DNA of 64,000 nt from Paraburkholderia sp. BL23I1N1 (GCF_003610295.1 NZ_RAPV01000003.1:124001-188000); one strand, 5' to 3'; counted from the stretch's first letter, positions 19,824 through 30,912 are shown. The notes: generated by a model not told the origin, from the sequence alone. Program-made: numbers and translations.

Positions 19824-22800
19824 ATGTCTAGCATGCACACGGTAGTTTTCGGCTGGTTCGGCGGGTCAGCCGTCTGGTTCATTCCTCTTTTGTGGCGTCT
19901 CGTGAAGTCGGCGCTGCCAGGCGGCGCAGGTTTGCGCGGCCCCGGCACGATCCGCCTTTGGCTCGGCTTCGTCTGCGTGATGGTGGCAAGCTGCACGCTG
20001 GAGGCGTCGCTGATCGGCGCGACCGGCGTGAATGGCTTCGGCCATGCGCTCGCGGCGGGCTTCGGTCATCTGCTCGGGCATATCGGCACGCCGCTCGCGG
20101 CGCTCGCCGTGCTCGTGATCAGCCTGCCCTGGCTGATCGACTTCCGCTGGCGCGACGTCGCCGCATGGGCCGACGCCGCCTTCGGCCTCGGCCTGTCACG
20201 CGGCCTCGCCAAACGCGACGAGGAAGCGCGCCGCCATCGCAGTGTCGATGACGGTTTGCCGTCGCACGGATCGCCGTCCACCAATACGATGGCGCCTAAA
20301 AGCAATGGACGTTATGCGCGCCCGGCCGTCTGGCAGTCGCCTGCGCGTGGCCGCGGCGCGGCTGCGGCTGGCGGCGCGGCGGGTGCGGCGGCGGCGAGGG
20401 ATGCAGCGGCGCGCGGCGCCGGGGCGAACTGGCGTGCCGGCGCGGTGAAGACGCGCAGTCAGGCCGCGCAGGCAGAGCCGGTGCTGCGTACGGCCGCCGG
20501 GACGCCGCCGCGGCAAGTGCCGATGCCGGCGCAGACGCCGGCACAGACACAGACACGCTTGCTGAACGCGGATAGGGCGGCTGCATGGATGCCGGCCGAG
20601 CCGGTTGCGCCGGCCGGGTGGCTGCGTGAACCGGCAACGGCGCCACGCGCCACGGCCTCGCCGATATCGTCCACATCGCCCGCTGGTTCGGCTGCAGCAT
20701 CGGGAACGACTGCAACGCCGGCTCGCGGTGGTGCATCGCAAGTTGGCCGGCGCCCGGCTGGCGAGCAACGTCCGGCGGGGTCATCGGCAGCCGGCTCGGG
20801 CATGACGGGTGGAGCCGGTCTCGCGGGCGCAGCGGGTGCAGTCGCCGCGACGGCGGCTGCGGCACAAGCGACGCACGCCATGGCGGCAACGCGAATGGCG
20901 TCAGGTTCAACAGCCGGTTCGGCAACTAGCCCATCGGCTGGCGCAGGCCGTCCGTCGACGATCCAGGGTTCAGCCACTGGCGCATCTCAAGGAAGTCCCT
21001 CCACGGCGGCCCAGCAGCCGTTCCCGTCCGCTTCTCGCGCGAACACCAGCGCCACGCCGACGCAGTCAACGCGGCGTCCGGCGCCCAGCTATACCCGGCC
21101 GATGGCCTCAGCTGAGAAAGTCACGCCGCCGGCCAGCGTCCAGGAGACGCTTCGCAGCATCGCGGAAAACGCCGCGCGCTGGACCGACATCGCCGGCGTC
21201 AGCCTCGCGCGCAGCAGCGGTGCGGAAAACACCATAGTCGCGACGCCTCCGTTGGATACCGAGCCATCAGTCGAGGCTGGGCAATCGGGCGTGGCTTCGT
21301 TGCATGAAAGCGAAGTTGAAAAGGTCACGGCGCCGGAAGTCGGCGCGTTTTTGCAGGACGTAGTTGAAGCCGCACCGGACACTGCGTCGGTGCAGCCTCA
21401 AGTTGAAACGCCGCGGATCGAAGCCGTATCCGAGGCGCCGATCGAGGAAGACACCGCGCCCGTCGTGCAATGGCCGATTGAGCCGCCGGTTATCCAGACA
21501 GCGGTGGCCGCGGCGACCGCGTCGGAGGCGGCATTGGCCCCGGCATTGGCGTCGGTATCGGGTCCAACGTTGGCTCCTGAAGTGCGTCCGGAGCTGGCGT
21601 CGGTATCGGCTCCGGTTCTGGCATCAACTCCGGCTCCATCATCGTCTTCGTCACCGGCCGACGCCGATGAATCGGTTGAGGCGGAGGCACACGCAGAAGC
21701 ATCCGCACTGGCGGAGGCATCGACGCACACACAAACAGACGCACCCGCACCCGCCACGCAGCATGCTGCGCCGGTGCCCACCCCCACGCCGTTTCAAATC
21801 TTCGCGGCCCGGTTGCAGACGAGCGAAGCGCAATCAGACGTGCCGCCTTTTGTCGAAGACGAAGCCGCACAAGCGCACACCGCGGCGCCCGAGCCGATTG
21901 CCGAAATCGCCAGCGATAAAACGCCGATGCATTGGGAAACCGGAATCCATGCTATCGCGCCGCTGCAAGCCCCGGCGCCGGCAGATGTGCCGCATGCAGT
22001 CAGCACCGGCGCTCCGGGCATCGCCACTGCACCGACGCATCACGCCGTGCCGCCATGGCACGTGCCGAGCGCGAGCGAAGCGCCCGCGCCAGTCGAAGAA
22101 GAAACAGCGGACACCCCTGCCCTATCGGATGGTTCGCCCCTATCCGACGGTTTGAACTCGTCATCCGCCTTTGCCGCTTCGACCGTCGCCGCCGAAGTAC
22201 AGCCGCAAAGCGCCGCATCGCCCGCGTCGAATGTGGTTCGCTTCCCTGGCTTCGCGGTTCAGCCCACACCAGCGGCCTCTGCCACCATCGCCGACGAAAC
22301 CGTCGACGGGCCGGGTTACGCGCCGAACGCCCCGGCAGCATCGGGCTTCGCCACCACCCAAACTGCGGCTTCTACCACCCACTTCGTAACCGAATCCGCT
22401 GAGCCTACCGAACCCACCGAACCCGCGGTCCAGCGCACGCCGCCGCGCGGCCACAGCCCGGCCAACGGCTTCGAATTCCACGCGCCCGCGGCATCGATGG
22501 TCGAGTTACCAACCCTCGACCTGCTAGCAGCGGCCGATACCGACGTCGAGCCCGTCTCCGAAGAAAAGCTCATCGAAACCGGCCTGCTGATCGAGCAGCG
22601 TCTGCAGGAATTCAAGGTACCGGTGACGGTGGTCGGCCATTCGGCTGGGCCCGTCATCACGCGCTTCGAAGTCGAGCCGGCGCTCGGCGTGCGCGGCAGT
22701 CAGATCGTCGGTCTGATGAAGGACCTGTCGCGCGGCCTCGGTCTGACGTCGATTCGCGTGGTCGAGACGATTCCCGGCAAGACCTGCATGGGTCTCGAGT

Positions 22801-23975
22801 TACCGAATGCCAAGCGGCAGACGATCCGCCTGTCCGAAATCATCGAAGCCAGCGTCTACCAGAACTCGCATTCGCAATTGACGCTGGCGATGGGCAAGGA
22901 CATCACCGGACATCCGGTGGTCGCCGATCTGGCAAAGGCGCCGCACATGCTGGTTGCGGGCACCACCGGGTCGGGCAAGTCCGTGGCGATCAACGCCATG
23001 ATCTGCTCGCTGCTCTTCAAGGCGACGCCTGAAGAAGTGCGGCTCATCATGATCGACCCGAAGATGCTGGAACTGTCGGTGTACGAAGGCATTCCGCATC
23101 TGCTCGCACCGGTCGTCACCGATATGAAGCTGGCGGCCAACGCGCTGAACTGGTGTGTCGGCGAAATGGAAAAGCGCTATCGGCTCATGTCCGCGGTCGG
23201 CGTGCGCAACCTGGCCGGCTTCAACCAGAAGATCCGCGATACGGAAGTCAAGGGCAAAAAGCTCGGCAACCCGTTCTCGCTGACGCCGGAAGCTCCCGAG
23301 CCGCTCGCGCCGCTGCCGCTGATCGTCGTCGTGATCGACGAGCTGGCCGACCTGATGATGGTCGCGGGCAAAAAGATTGAAGAGCTGATCGCGCGTCTCG
23401 CGCAGAAGGCGCGCGCCGCCGGTATTCACCTGATTCTGGCGACACAGCGTCCGTCGGTGGACGTGATCACCGGCCTCATCAAGGCGAACATTCCGACGCG
23501 CGTGGCGTTCCAGGTGTCGTCGAAAATCGACTCGCGCACGATTCTCGATCAGATGGGCGCCGAATCGCTGCTCGGCCAGGGCGACATGCTGTTCCTGCCG
23601 CCGGGCACGGGTTACCCGCAGCGCGTGCACGGCGCATTCGTCGCCGACGAGGAAGTGCATCGGATCGTCGAGTATCTGAAGCAGTTCGGCGAACCGCAAT
23701 ACGAAGAAGGCATTCTCGATGGCCCGGCTACTGAAGGCGCGTCGCAGGATCTGTTCGGCGACACGCCGGATGCCGAAGCCGATCCGCTTTACGACGAAGC
23801 CGTCGCCTTCGTGGTGCGCACGCGGCGCGCGTCGATCTCGTCGGTGCAGCGGCAATTGCGCATCGGGTATAACCGCGCCGCGCGCCTCGTCGAGCAGATG
23901 GAAACGGCGGGCCTGGTGTCTGCCATGGGTATCAACGGCAGCCGTGAAGTGCTTGCACCGGGACCGGCGGAATAA
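19824..23975 (+). CDS. ftsK: DNA translocase FtsK with very long linker
   Basis: A protein of about 1383 residues. The N-terminus has only about three convincing membrane helices (roughly residues 3-25, 45-70, 85-110). A linker of about 700 residues rich in Ala, Pro, Thr, Ser and Glu follows, then the motor: Walker A GTTGSGKS at about 1046-1053, Walker [15 protein letters not shown], and [19 protein letters not shown]. The C-terminal gamma winged helix ([28 protein letters not shown]) reads polar KOPS sequences. FtsK pumps chromosome ends at the septum and activates XerCD at dif. Starts at 19803 (TTG), 19824 and 19833 are possible; an in-frame stop at 19782 rules out a longer N-terminus. Usual FtsK has four N-terminal helices, so this one looks shortened. 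Confidence 0.9.
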   Translation: MSSMHTVVFGWFGGSAVWFIPLLWRLVKSALPGGAGLRGPGTIRLWLGFVCVMVASCTLEASLIGATGVNGFGHALAAGFGHLLGHIGTPLAALAVLVISLPWLIDFRWRDVAAWADAAFGLGLSRGLAKRDEEARRHRSVDDGLPSHGSPSTNTMAPKSNGRYARPAVWQSPARGRGAAAAGGAAGAAAARDAAARGAGANWRAGAVKTRSQAAQAEPVLRTAAGTPPRQVPMPAQTPAQTQTRLLNADRAAAWMPAEPVAPAGWLREPATAPRATASPISSTSPAGSAAASGTTATPARGGASQVGRRPAGEQRPAGSSAAGSGMTGGAGLAGAAGAVAATAAAAQATHAMAATRMASGSTAGSATSPSAGAGRPSTIQGSATGASQGSPSTAAQQPFPSASRANTSATPTQSTRRPAPSYTRPMASAEKVTPPASVQETLRSIAENAARWTDIAGVSLARSSGAENTIVATPPLDTEPSVEAGQSGVASLHESEVEKVTAPEVGAFLQDVVEAAPDTASVQPQVETPRIEAVSEAPIEEDTAPVVQWPIEPPVIQTAVAAATASEAALAPALASVSGPTLAPEVRPELASVSAPVLASTPAPSSSSSPADADESVEAEAHAEASALAEASTHTQTDAPAPATQHAAPVPTPTPFQIFAARLQTSEAQSDVPPFVEDEAAQAHTAAPEPIAEIASDKTPMHWETGIHAIAPLQAPAPADVPHAVSTGAPGIATAPTHHAVPPWHVPSASEAPAPVEEETADTPALSDGSPLSDGLNSSSAFAASTVAAEVQPQSAASPASNVVRFPGFAVQPTPAASATIADETVDGPGYAPNAPAASGFATTQTAASTTHFVTESAEPTEPTEPAVQRTPPRGHSPANGFEFHAPAASMVELPTLDLLAAADTDVEPVSEEKLIETGLLIEQRLQEFKVPVTVVGHSAGPVITRFEVEPALGVRGSQIVGLMKDLSRGLGLTSIRVVETIPGKTCMGLELPNAKRQTIRLSEIIEASVYQNSHSQLTLAMGKDITGHPVVADLAKAPHMLVAGTTGSGKSVAINAMICSLLFKATPEEVRLIMIDPKMLELSVYEGIPHLLAPVVTDMKLAANALNWCVGEMEKRYRLMSAVGVRNLAGFNQKIRDTEVKGKKLGNPFSLTPEAPEPLAPLPLIVVVIDELADLMMVAGKKIEELIARLAQKARAAGIHLILATQRPSVDVITGLIKANIPTRVAFQVSSKIDSRTILDQMGAESLLGQGDMLFLPPGTGYPQRVHGAFVADEEVHRIVEYLKQFGEPQYEEGILDGPATEGASQDLFGDTPDAEADPLYDEAVAFVVRTRRASISSVQRQLRIGYNRAARLVEQMETAGLVSAMGINGSREVLAPGPAE

Positions 23976-24009
23976 ACAGGGCGGGCCGGTAACTGCCCCA
24001 AAAACCCGC

Positions 24010-24048
24010 ATAAAAGTACGGGCCGCTTCGAGCGGCCCGTACTTTTAT
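24010..24048. terminator. Bidirectional Rho-independent terminator
   Basis: A perfect 18-bp stem with a TCG loop (24010-24027 paired with 24031-24048). The arms end in AAAA/TTTT, so it can work in both directions. It lies between convergent ftsK and the lactonase gene. Confidence 0.92.
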
Positions 24049-24199
24049 ACAACGCGCGTATTCAGATCACTATTCAGATCACGCCAGGTCAACAAACGCT
24101 TACGCGCATCCGCATTACACGCCGAACGGATGCTTGCTCGTATTCATGTCGAGCACTGAACGCGGCCCCACCCATGGGCATACAGCGCGAACCCCCGCC

Positions 24200-25489
24200 T
24201 CACGACGGCGACACCAGCTTGAAATCAACCGGTGAACCCAACTCGAACTGCTTCGGATTCGCTTCAAGCAAACCGCTCTGCGGGTCACGCTTGAACACCA
24301 CCACCGTATCGCTGTTCTGATTGCCGACGATCAGCCAATTCCCAGTCGGGTCGATCGCAAATTCGCGCGGCGACTTGCCGAGGCTCGACTGATGCCCGAT
24401 CTTCTTCAGATGTCCGTTGGCCGGATCGACCGAGAAAATCACGATCTCGTTCGCGTCGCCGCGATTGGTGGCATACAGGAAACGCCCGTCCGGCGACAGG
24501 TGAATCGCCGCGGCGCCCATCGCGCCCTTGAAGCCCGGCTCGATCAGCGAAATCGTCTGCACCTGCGTGAGCTTGCCGTCGGCGTAGTTGAAGGTGCTGA
24601 CCGTAGCAGCCAGTTCGCTCGTCAAATATGCATGCTTGCCGTCCGCGCCGAACACCAGGTGACGCGGGCCCGTGCCCGCTTTCTCCTGGATGTAGCGCCA
24701 GTCGGTCGGGCCGAACAGGCCGCGGCTACCGTCCGGCGTGTAGCGGTACGAGTACAGCTTGTCGGCGCCCAGGTCCTGCGCGAACAGGTAGTGGCCGTCC
24801 GGCGAGAACACGGTGGAGTGGACGTGCGAGTTGTCCTGACGTCCTTTCACCGGACCGCCGCCTTCATGGTGCACCGTGAGCACCGACGCGCCCACCTGGC
24901 CGTCCGCCTGCAACGGGAACACCGCGAAGCTGCCACCCGGATCGGCCGCCACCGAGTAGTTCGCGGTCAGCAGATATTTGCCGTCCGGCGAGAGGCTCAG
25001 ATAACACGGGTCATTGCCGTCCGATGAGACCTTGTTGAGGAAGCTCAGCTGGCCGCTCGCGGCGTCGAAGCGAAACGCGCTGATGCCGCCGCGTTGCGTG
25101 GCCGGGCCGTTGTCGCCGGGCATTTCGTTCACCGCATAGACGAAGCGCCGGTCACGGCTCACCACCAGGTACGACGGGTTGACGGTCTGCGCGACCGATA
25201 CACGGGTCGGTTCACCCGTCCTGGTGTCGAAGCGATAGACGTACAGGCCCTCGCTCTTGCCGCCGGTGTATGTGCCGACCAGCATGTCATAGACACCGTC
25301 GGCGGGAGCCGGGCCAGAATCTTGCGCAAACGCATGCGAAGCAACAATCGAGACCATGAGCACGAAACCTTTTATTATCGAGCGGGCGGAGCAGAGAGGA
25401 GCCGGCCGGCCGCCGCGCCATGAGGTGGATTGAGCAGAAGGAAACGGAAATGAAACGGTACGCCCGGCGGCCCGGTGACGACGAAGCAT
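24200..25489 (-). CDS. Lactonase family beta-propeller protein (6-phosphogluconolactonase-like)
   Basis: A 429-residue protein with the seven-bladed lactonase fold. Blade repeats are visible as YLVVSRDRRFVYAVNE, YLSLSPDGKYLLTANY, VFSPDGHYLFAQDLGADKLYSY, HLVFGADGKHAYLTSE, HLSPDGRFLYATNRGDANEI and FAIDPTGNWLIVGNQNSDTV. Cytoplasmic homologues (Pgl/YbhE) hydrolyse 6-phosphogluconolactone, but this one has a hydrophobic export-like segment ending ASHAFAQ at about residues 44-56, so it may act in the periplasm on another lactone. The start at 25489 is fixed by an AGGAGG Shine-Dalgarno (25494-25499) five bases upstream, although it leaves an unusually long pre-signal region. Confidence 0.85.
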   Translation of the reverse strand: MLRRHRAAGRTVSFPFPSAQSTSWRGGRPAPLCSARSIIKGFVLMVSIVASHAFAQDSGPAPADGVYDMLVGTYTGGKSEGLYVYRFDTRTGEPTRVSVAQTVNPSYLVVSRDRRFVYAVNEMPGDNGPATQRGGISAFRFDAASGQLSFLNKVSSDGNDPCYLSLSPDGKYLLTANYSVAADPGGSFAVFPLQADGQVGASVLTVHHEGGGPVKGRQDNSHVHSTVFSPDGHYLFAQDLGADKLYSYRYTPDGSRGLFGPTDWRYIQEKAGTGPRHLVFGADGKHAYLTSELAATVSTFNYADGKLTQVQTISLIEPGFKGAMGAAAIHLSPDGRFLYATNRGDANEIVIFSVDPANGHLKKIGHQSSLGKSPREFAIDPTGNWLIVGNQNSDTVVVFKRDPQSGLLEANPKQFELGSPVDFKLVSPS

Positions 25490-25744
25490 ATGACCTCCTC
25501 TACATCGGTTATCTGGTTGATTCGGTTTTAACGGTGTCTCTGGTCCGCCGCGCAATCTGTCGAATTATTTTATCGAGGCAAGTATAAAAGCGGATCGCCG
25601 GATCGCCGGACCGCTGGATCATGCGGCGAGTCCAGCCGGGCTGCGACAAGCCGGCCGGCAAACTGATGCATGCGCAGCACTTGTCCCGCCTGGCGGGCGT
25701 GTTCTTTCAATCGTGTCCTACCCATCTCACACTACGGAGTCTTC

Positions 25745-25897
25745 ATGAACGTCACACTCAGCCTGGGCCCGCTGGTTTCGTTGATCGCCGGCATTCTGAT
25801 TCTCGTCATGCCGCGCCTGTTGAACTACATCGTCGCGCTCTATCTGATCATCATCGGCATCATTGGGATCTTCGGCGTGGGCGCGTCGCATTTCTAA
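25745..25897 (+). CDS. Small membrane protein, DUF3096 family
   Basis: A 50-residue protein made of two hydrophobic helices: LSLGPLVSLIAGILILVMP, then a short turn RLLN, then YIVALYLIIIGIIGIFG. The arrangement matches DUF3096 proteins, which are small inner-membrane proteins of unknown function. The start at 25745 is preceded by GGAG in TACGGAGTCTTC. Confidence 0.8.
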   Translation: MNVTLSLGPLVSLIAGILILVMPRLLNYIVALYLIIIGIIGIFGVGASHF

Positions 25898-26135
25898 GCG
25901 ACAGCGGTCGGCAAGACGAGCAGGAAGGGACACGACCGGGCGCATTGCCGGCCCGGCAACGTTTCGCACGAATGGAGCGCCGGGACGAGCCATGGCGTGC
26001 GTCATGATGTCGGCTGCAGCAGCGCAACACCGGCACGGCGAAGCGGTATGCGCGCGACAGACTCGCACCGGACGCCGCGCGCCCGATGCAGGAGAACAAG
26101 ACAGCCGCGTGGTGCGAACCCCACGCAGCGAACAG

Positions 26136-26381
26136 TCAGCCGTTCGAAAGCTGGTCGAGCCGCAAACGCCCCTGCAACGACAATCCGCCGACGGCATAAT
26201 GACCGTCACCTTCCTGATGACGCCGGAAGCAGGCCCGTTCGACCAGAAACGCAGCCGCGGCCAGCATTCCGTTGCGGCTCAGGCCCAAGCGGGCATGTTC
26301 GAGCGGCAACATCGAATCGTCGGCCAATTCGCTGGCGGCTGAGAGAATCGTGATGCAATCGGATTTCGACGGGTTCAGCAT
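26136..26381 (-). CDS. Small hypothetical protein
   Basis: An 81-residue protein, MLNPSKSDCITILSAASELA at the start, with a predicted mixed helical composition (PLEHARLGLSRNGMLAAAAF). The ATG at 26381 is preceded by GAGGACCC about nine bases upstream, a usable ribosome-binding site, and codon composition is gene-like. I recognise no family. It is divergent from the GH15 gene, whose start is 240 bp away. Confidence 0.5.
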   Translation of the reverse strand: MLNPSKSDCITILSAASELADDSMLPLEHARLGLSRNGMLAAAAFLVERACFRRHQEGDGHYAVGGLSLQGRLRLDQLSNG

Positions 26382-26621
26382 TGCTTGGGTCCTCGAAAAC
26401 GGCGTCTGCATACGCCATGGGCAAGGCCGGTGCATGATCCGGAGAGCTCCGCGCATCGGCATGAAAAATGATTGTAGGCAGTGATTTGACAATTACCAAC
26501 CCACGTTTCGCCGCATTGCGCGCTGAACCAAAACGCATCGTGCGAGTCCGGTAAAACAACGCCCCTAAACTGATCCTAAGCGCGGCGGCCCCCGCCCCGT
26601 GTAAAACCGACACGCTCCTCC

Positions 26622-28502
26622 ATGCCCGCACTCATCGAAGACTACACGCTCATCGGCGACGGCCACACAGCCGCGCTCGTTTCCAGGGAAGGGTCCGTGG
26701 ACTGGCTGTGCTGGCCGCGTTTCGACTCGGCCGCCTGCTTCGCCGCCCTGCTCGGTACGCCCGAGAACGGCCGCTGGCTGATTTCGCCGGTCTCGGATAC
26801 GCCGCCCACGATCACCCGCCGTTATCGCGGCGAAACACTCGTCCTCGAAACCGATTTCGAAACGCCCGAAGGCGCGGTCACGCTGATCGATTTCATGCCG
26901 CCGGGCAACGGCTGGTCGGAGATGGTGCGGATCGTGGTCGGCAAACGCGGCACGGTGCGCATGCGGATGGAACTGGTGTTGCGCTTCGACTACGGCTTTT
27001 CGATTCCGTGGGTCGACCGACTGAAGCACGATAGCGGCATCAAGGCGATCGTCGGCCCCGATACCGCGATTCTGCGCACGCCGGTCGACTTGCGCGGCGA
27101 GAACATGAAGACCGTCGCGGAATTCAGCGTGACCGAAGGCGAGCGCGTGCCGTTTTCGCTGGCTTATGCAGCCTCGCATCTGCGCATTCCGCCGGCCCGC
27201 GATCCGCACACGTCGCTCGCCCGCACCGAGAACCATTGGCTCGAATGGTCGGCGCGCAGCACCGTCGAAGGTAAATGGGCCGAGCAGATCCGCCGTTCGC
27301 TGATTACGCTGAAGGCGCTCGCGTACGAGCCGACTGGCGGCATCGTCGCCGCGCCCACCACGTCACTGCCGGAACAGTTGGGCGGCACGCGCAACTGGGA
27401 CTACCGCTACTGCTGGCTGCGCGACGCCACCATCACGCTGCTCGCGATGATGCGCGGCGGCTACTACGACGAAGCCCGCGCGTGGCGCAGCTGGCTCGGC
27501 CGCGTGATGGCCGGCGCGCCCGATCAGTTGCAGATCATGTACGGGATCGCCGGCGAGCGGCGCCTGCCTGAATTCGAAATCGACTGGCTGCCGGGCTACC
27601 AGGACGCCAAACCCGTGCGGATCGGCAACAACGCGGTCGGACAACGCCAGCTCGACGTCTACGGCGAAGTGATGAATGCGCTGCATCTCGCACGCGTTGG
27701 CGGTCTGCAGGCGGACGACACCGCGTGGAACGTGCAGCGCGCGTTGCTTCGCCACCTCGACACGATCTGGCAGGAGCCGGACGAAGGCATCTGGGAAACG
27801 CGCGGCGGCCGCCAGCACTTCACCTTCTCGAAGGTGATGGCGTGGGTCGCCTACGACCGCGCTATCCGGTCCGCCGAAATGTTCAAGCTGGAAGGCCCCC
27901 TCGATGAATGGCGAGCAACCCGCGCGACAATCCACGCCGAAGTCTGCGCAAAGGCATGGAATCCGGTGCTCAACGCGTTCTCCCAATCCTACGGCAGCGC
28001 CCAGCTCGATGCGAGCGTGCTGCTGATGCCGCTAGTCGGCTTCCTCCCGCCGGCGGATCCGCGCGTGAAAGGCACGGTGGAAGCGATTGAAAAGGACCTG
28101 ATGCACGACGGCTTCGTGATGCGCTACCGCACCACCGAATACGACGACGGCCTGCCGCCCGGCGAAGGCACCTTCCTTGCGTGCTCGTTCTGGATGGTGG
28201 ACAACCTGGCACTGCAGGACCGCATCGATGAAGCCGTCGCCATGTACGAACGGCTGCTCAGCCTCTGCAACGACGTCGGCCTGCTCGCGGAAGAGTACGA
28301 TCCGGGCGCGAAGCGCCTGGTCGGCAACTTCCCGCAGGCGTTTTCGCACGTGGCGCTGGTGCACACCGGTCTGAACCTGATGAAGCACGAACAGGCAATG
28401 GCTCAGGCAACCGGGCAGCCGCCGCATAACGGCACCCCGGCAGAAGAACTTGATGCTGCGGCAACCCCCGATAGCGGCGCGGCAACATCGCCGGTACCAT
28501 GA
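26622..28502 (+). CDS. Glycoside hydrolase family 15 protein (glucoamylase/trehalase-like)
   Basis: A 626-residue cytoplasmic protein. An N-terminal beta domain of about 200 residues (starting PALIEDYTLIGDGHTAALVSREGSVDWLCWPRFDSA) is followed by an (alpha/alpha)6 barrel. Catalytic-acid region NWDYRYCWLRDATITL and the general-base region GLLAEEYDPG are intact. Bacterial homologues of this two-domain form hydrolyse alpha-glucosides such as trehalose or short glucans. No signal peptide is seen. The start lies 12 residues before the conserved GDGHTAALV. The C-terminal 40 residues (GTPAEELDAAATPDSGAAT) are low complexity. The substrate is uncertain. Confidence 0.88.
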   Translation: MPALIEDYTLIGDGHTAALVSREGSVDWLCWPRFDSAACFAALLGTPENGRWLISPVSDTPPTITRRYRGETLVLETDFETPEGAVTLIDFMPPGNGWSEMVRIVVGKRGTVRMRMELVLRFDYGFSIPWVDRLKHDSGIKAIVGPDTAILRTPVDLRGENMKTVAEFSVTEGERVPFSLAYAASHLRIPPARDPHTSLARTENHWLEWSARSTVEGKWAEQIRRSLITLKALAYEPTGGIVAAPTTSLPEQLGGTRNWDYRYCWLRDATITLLAMMRGGYYDEARAWRSWLGRVMAGAPDQLQIMYGIAGERRLPEFEIDWLPGYQDAKPVRIGNNAVGQRQLDVYGEVMNALHLARVGGLQADDTAWNVQRALLRHLDTIWQEPDEGIWETRGGRQHFTFSKVMAWVAYDRAIRSAEMFKLEGPLDEWRATRATIHAEVCAKAWNPVLNAFSQSYGSAQLDASVLLMPLVGFLPPADPRVKGTVEAIEKDLMHDGFVMRYRTTEYDDGLPPGEGTFLACSFWMVDNLALQDRIDEAVAMYERLLSLCNDVGLLAEEYDPGAKRLVGNFPQAFSHVALVHTGLNLMKHEQAMAQATGQPPHNGTPAEELDAAATPDSGAATSPVP

Positions 28503-28684
28503 ATCAATGACAGTTTGCGGGCTATTCGCGCGCAAATTGCTGCATTGCACAAGTACGCTTTGTTCAGTATCATCGAGCAGACTGTTGGCCGAAAATCAAT
28601 GTGCCCACAACCACCAATACGGCCTGCCGCAACGCCACACGCGTGTTTGCCAAGCCCCATGCGAACCGCTTAAACGGAGCACCC

Positions 28685-29962
28685 ATGCTCTACCAACTGC
28701 ACGAATTCCAGCGGGCGATGTTGAGCCCCCTTACCGCCTGGGCCCAGGCCGCATCGAAATCGTTTGCGAATCCTGCCAGCCCATTGGCCTACGTGCCCGG
28801 TGCCACACGCCTCTCAGCCGGTTACGAACTGCTTTACCGGCTTGGCAAAGATTACGAAAAGCCCGAGTTCAACCTTCATCAGATTGTCAAAGACGGTCAC
28901 AACATTCCGATCATCGAACAAACGATCATCGAGAAGCCGTTTTGCCGCCTGATGCGCTTCAAGCGTTTCGCCGACGACAGCGACGCTGTCACCCAATTGA
29001 AAGATGAGCCGATCGTGCTGGTGTGCGCGCCGTTGTCAGGCCACCACGCCACACTGCTGCGCGATACGGTGCGCACGTTGCTGCAAGACCACAAGGTCTA
29101 CCTGACCGACTGGATCGACGCACGCATGGTGCCGCTCGAAGAAGGCGAATTCCATCTCGACGATTACGTCGCCTACATCCAGGAATTCATCCGCCACATT
29201 GGCGCGAAGAATCTGCACGTGATTTCGGTGTGTCAGCCCACCGTCCCGGTGCTCGCCGCCATTTCGCTGATGGCGAGCCGCGGCGAAGACACGCCGCGCA
29301 CCATGACCATGATGGGCGGTCCGATCGACGCGCGTAAGAGCCCGACCTCGGTCAACTCGCTCGCCACGCAGCACTCATATGGATGGTTCGAAAACAACGT
29401 GATCTTCACGGTGCCGCCGAACTATCCGGGCGTGGGCCGCAAGGTTTACCCGGGCTTCCTGCAACACACCGGTTTCGTCGCGATGAACCCGGAACGGCAC
29501 GCGGCCTCGCACTGGGACTTCTACCAGAGCCTGTTGCGCGGCGACGAAGACGACGCGGAAGCGCATCGCCGCTTCTACGACGAGTACAACGCCGTGCTCG
29601 ACATGGACGCGGACTATTACCTCGACACGATCCGCGTGGTGTTCCAGGAGTTCAGTCTGGCCGAAGGCACGTGGGACGTCGCGGGCGAACGGGTGCGTCC
29701 GCAGGACATCAAGAAGACCGCGCTCTTCACGATCGAAGGCGAGTTGGACGATATCTCCGGCGACGGTCAGACCTTCGCCGCGCAAGAGTTGTGCAGCGGC
29801 ATTCCGGAGAAGAACAAGCGTCACTTCACCGCGGAAAAATGCGGCCACTACGGCATTTTCTCGGGCCGCCGCTGGCGCACCATCATCTATCCGCAGTTGC
29901 GCGACTTCATCCTCGAGCACAACACGGCGCCGAAGGTAGCGAAGGAAAAAGTCGAAGCCTGA
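28685..29962 (+). CDS. phaZ: Intracellular polyhydroxyalkanoate (PHB) depolymerase
   Basis: A 425-residue protein matching the PhaZa1 type of Cupriavidus/Burkholderia. The nucleophile is a cysteine in VISVCQPTVPVLAA, which falls at residue 183, the same number as the catalytic Cys183 known for the Cupriavidus necator enzyme. The matching acid and base lie in DDISGDGQT and KCGHYGIFSGRRW. It mobilises PHB granules into hydroxybutyrate in the cytoplasm. An ACGGAGC Shine-Dalgarno precedes the ATG at 28685; the in-frame upstream ATG at 28601 is not family-like. A strong terminator follows at 29982. Confidence 0.95.
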   Translation: MLYQLHEFQRAMLSPLTAWAQAASKSFANPASPLAYVPGATRLSAGYELLYRLGKDYEKPEFNLHQIVKDGHNIPIIEQTIIEKPFCRLMRFKRFADDSDAVTQLKDEPIVLVCAPLSGHHATLLRDTVRTLLQDHKVYLTDWIDARMVPLEEGEFHLDDYVAYIQEFIRHIGAKNLHVISVCQPTVPVLAAISLMASRGEDTPRTMTMMGGPIDARKSPTSVNSLATQHSYGWFENNVIFTVPPNYPGVGRKVYPGFLQHTGFVAMNPERHAASHWDFYQSLLRGDEDDAEAHRRFYDEYNAVLDMDADYYLDTIRVVFQEFSLAEGTWDVAGERVRPQDIKKTALFTIEGELDDISGDGQTFAAQELCSGIPEKNKRHFTAEKCGHYGIFSGRRWRTIIYPQLRDFILEHNTAPKVAKEKVEA

Positions 29963-29981
29963 GCATCGCACGCACGAACGT

Positions 29982-30014
29982 CAACAACGGCCTCTTCTCC
30001 AGAGGCCGTTGTTG
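29982..30014. terminator. Bidirectional terminator between phaZ and tetR-type gene
   Basis: A perfect 14-bp stem (CAACAACGGCCTCT with AGAGGCCGTTGTTG) with a 5-nt loop, followed on the plus strand by TTTC. It lies between convergent genes. Confidence 0.85.
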
Positions 30015-30073
30015 TTTCTGGCGACGCTTCTTTTAAAGCGTCTTGCGCCGTTTATGCGCTGCCGCGCCGCCGC

Positions 30074-30706
30074 TTACTTGCGCAACAGATACGCAAGCAG
30101 CAACTCCGTGTTCATCTGAATGAGTTCGCTGCGTTCGCTCGCGCTGCTGAAATCGCGGCCGAGTGTCGCTTCGAGCGTGAAACGGTTCGACACGATGTAA
30201 TAGCCCATGCCGGACAGCGTCACGTAAAAGCGCAGTGGATCGACGTTGGTGCGAAACAACCCCGCGCGTTGACCCCGCTCAAGAATGCCGCCGAGCGTGG
30301 CAACGATCGGTGAAATCATTTCGCGGATGCGCGTCGACTTCTGCATGTAGCGTGCCTCATGCAGATTCTCGTTATTGACGAGACGCAGCAACTCGGGATG
30401 ATCGCGGTAGTAATCCCAAACAAAATGCGCGAGACGTGTCACCGCCTCGACTGGCGCGACGCCATTCAGTTCGAGCGTTCGCTCCGCTTCATTGAGCGCG
30501 CTGAATGCGTGCTCCAAAACCGCAGTGAAAAGCTGCTCCTTGCTACCGAAGTAGTAATAGAGCATGCGTTCATTCGTCTCCGCGCGGCGGGCGATCTGAT
30601 CGACGCGCGCGCCGAACAACCCTCCATTTGCAAACTCTTCGGCCGCCGCAAGCAGAATGCGGCGTCGCGTGCCTTCAGGATCTCTTTTGATTTTCGGCTG
30701 ATTCAT
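30074..30706 (-). CDS. TetR family transcriptional regulator
   Basis: A 210-residue regulator. The N-terminal helix-turn-helix is clear: RDPEGTRRRILLAAAEEFANGGLFGARVDQIARRAETNERMLYYYFGSKEQLFTAVLE, the standard TetR pattern with NERMLYYYFGSKEQL as recognition helix. The C-terminal ligand/dimer region resembles the TetR C-terminal domain seen in RutR-like or AcrR-like proteins (FVWDYYRDHPELLRLVNNENLHEARYM). The start at 30706 is directly before NQPKIKRDPEGT. It is divergent from rnfB (206 bp), which it might regulate, and convergent with phaZ. The effector is unknown. Confidence 0.9.
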   Translation of the reverse strand: MNQPKIKRDPEGTRRRILLAAAEEFANGGLFGARVDQIARRAETNERMLYYYFGSKEQLFTAVLEHAFSALNEAERTLELNGVAPVEAVTRLAHFVWDYYRDHPELLRLVNNENLHEARYMQKSTRIREMISPIVATLGGILERGQRAGLFRTNVDPLRFYVTLSGMGYYIVSNRFTLEATLGRDFSSASERSELIQMNTELLLAYLLRK

Positions 30707-30912
30707 GGTGGCATCGTCTTCGTGAGCCGCGTTATCCGGATCGCGCCGCCGGCCTCTCCTCGGGCCTTGTACCGACAGCACTGAACGGGCTGGTTGGGGG
30801 AACACCCTTATGCGGTCTTTCGAAAAAGCGCTTCGATTATGGCACATGGATTGCGGATGGCAATTGGGGAAATCGGCGATAATGTGCTATTTAGTTCAAG
30901 CCACGCGGCCGC

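Noticed and set aside
20300..22500. Separate genes or phage-like repeats inside the ftsK linker
   Set aside because: The Ala/Pro/Ser/Thr-rich frame runs unbroken from the membrane part to the motor domain; other frames here are GC-driven shadows.
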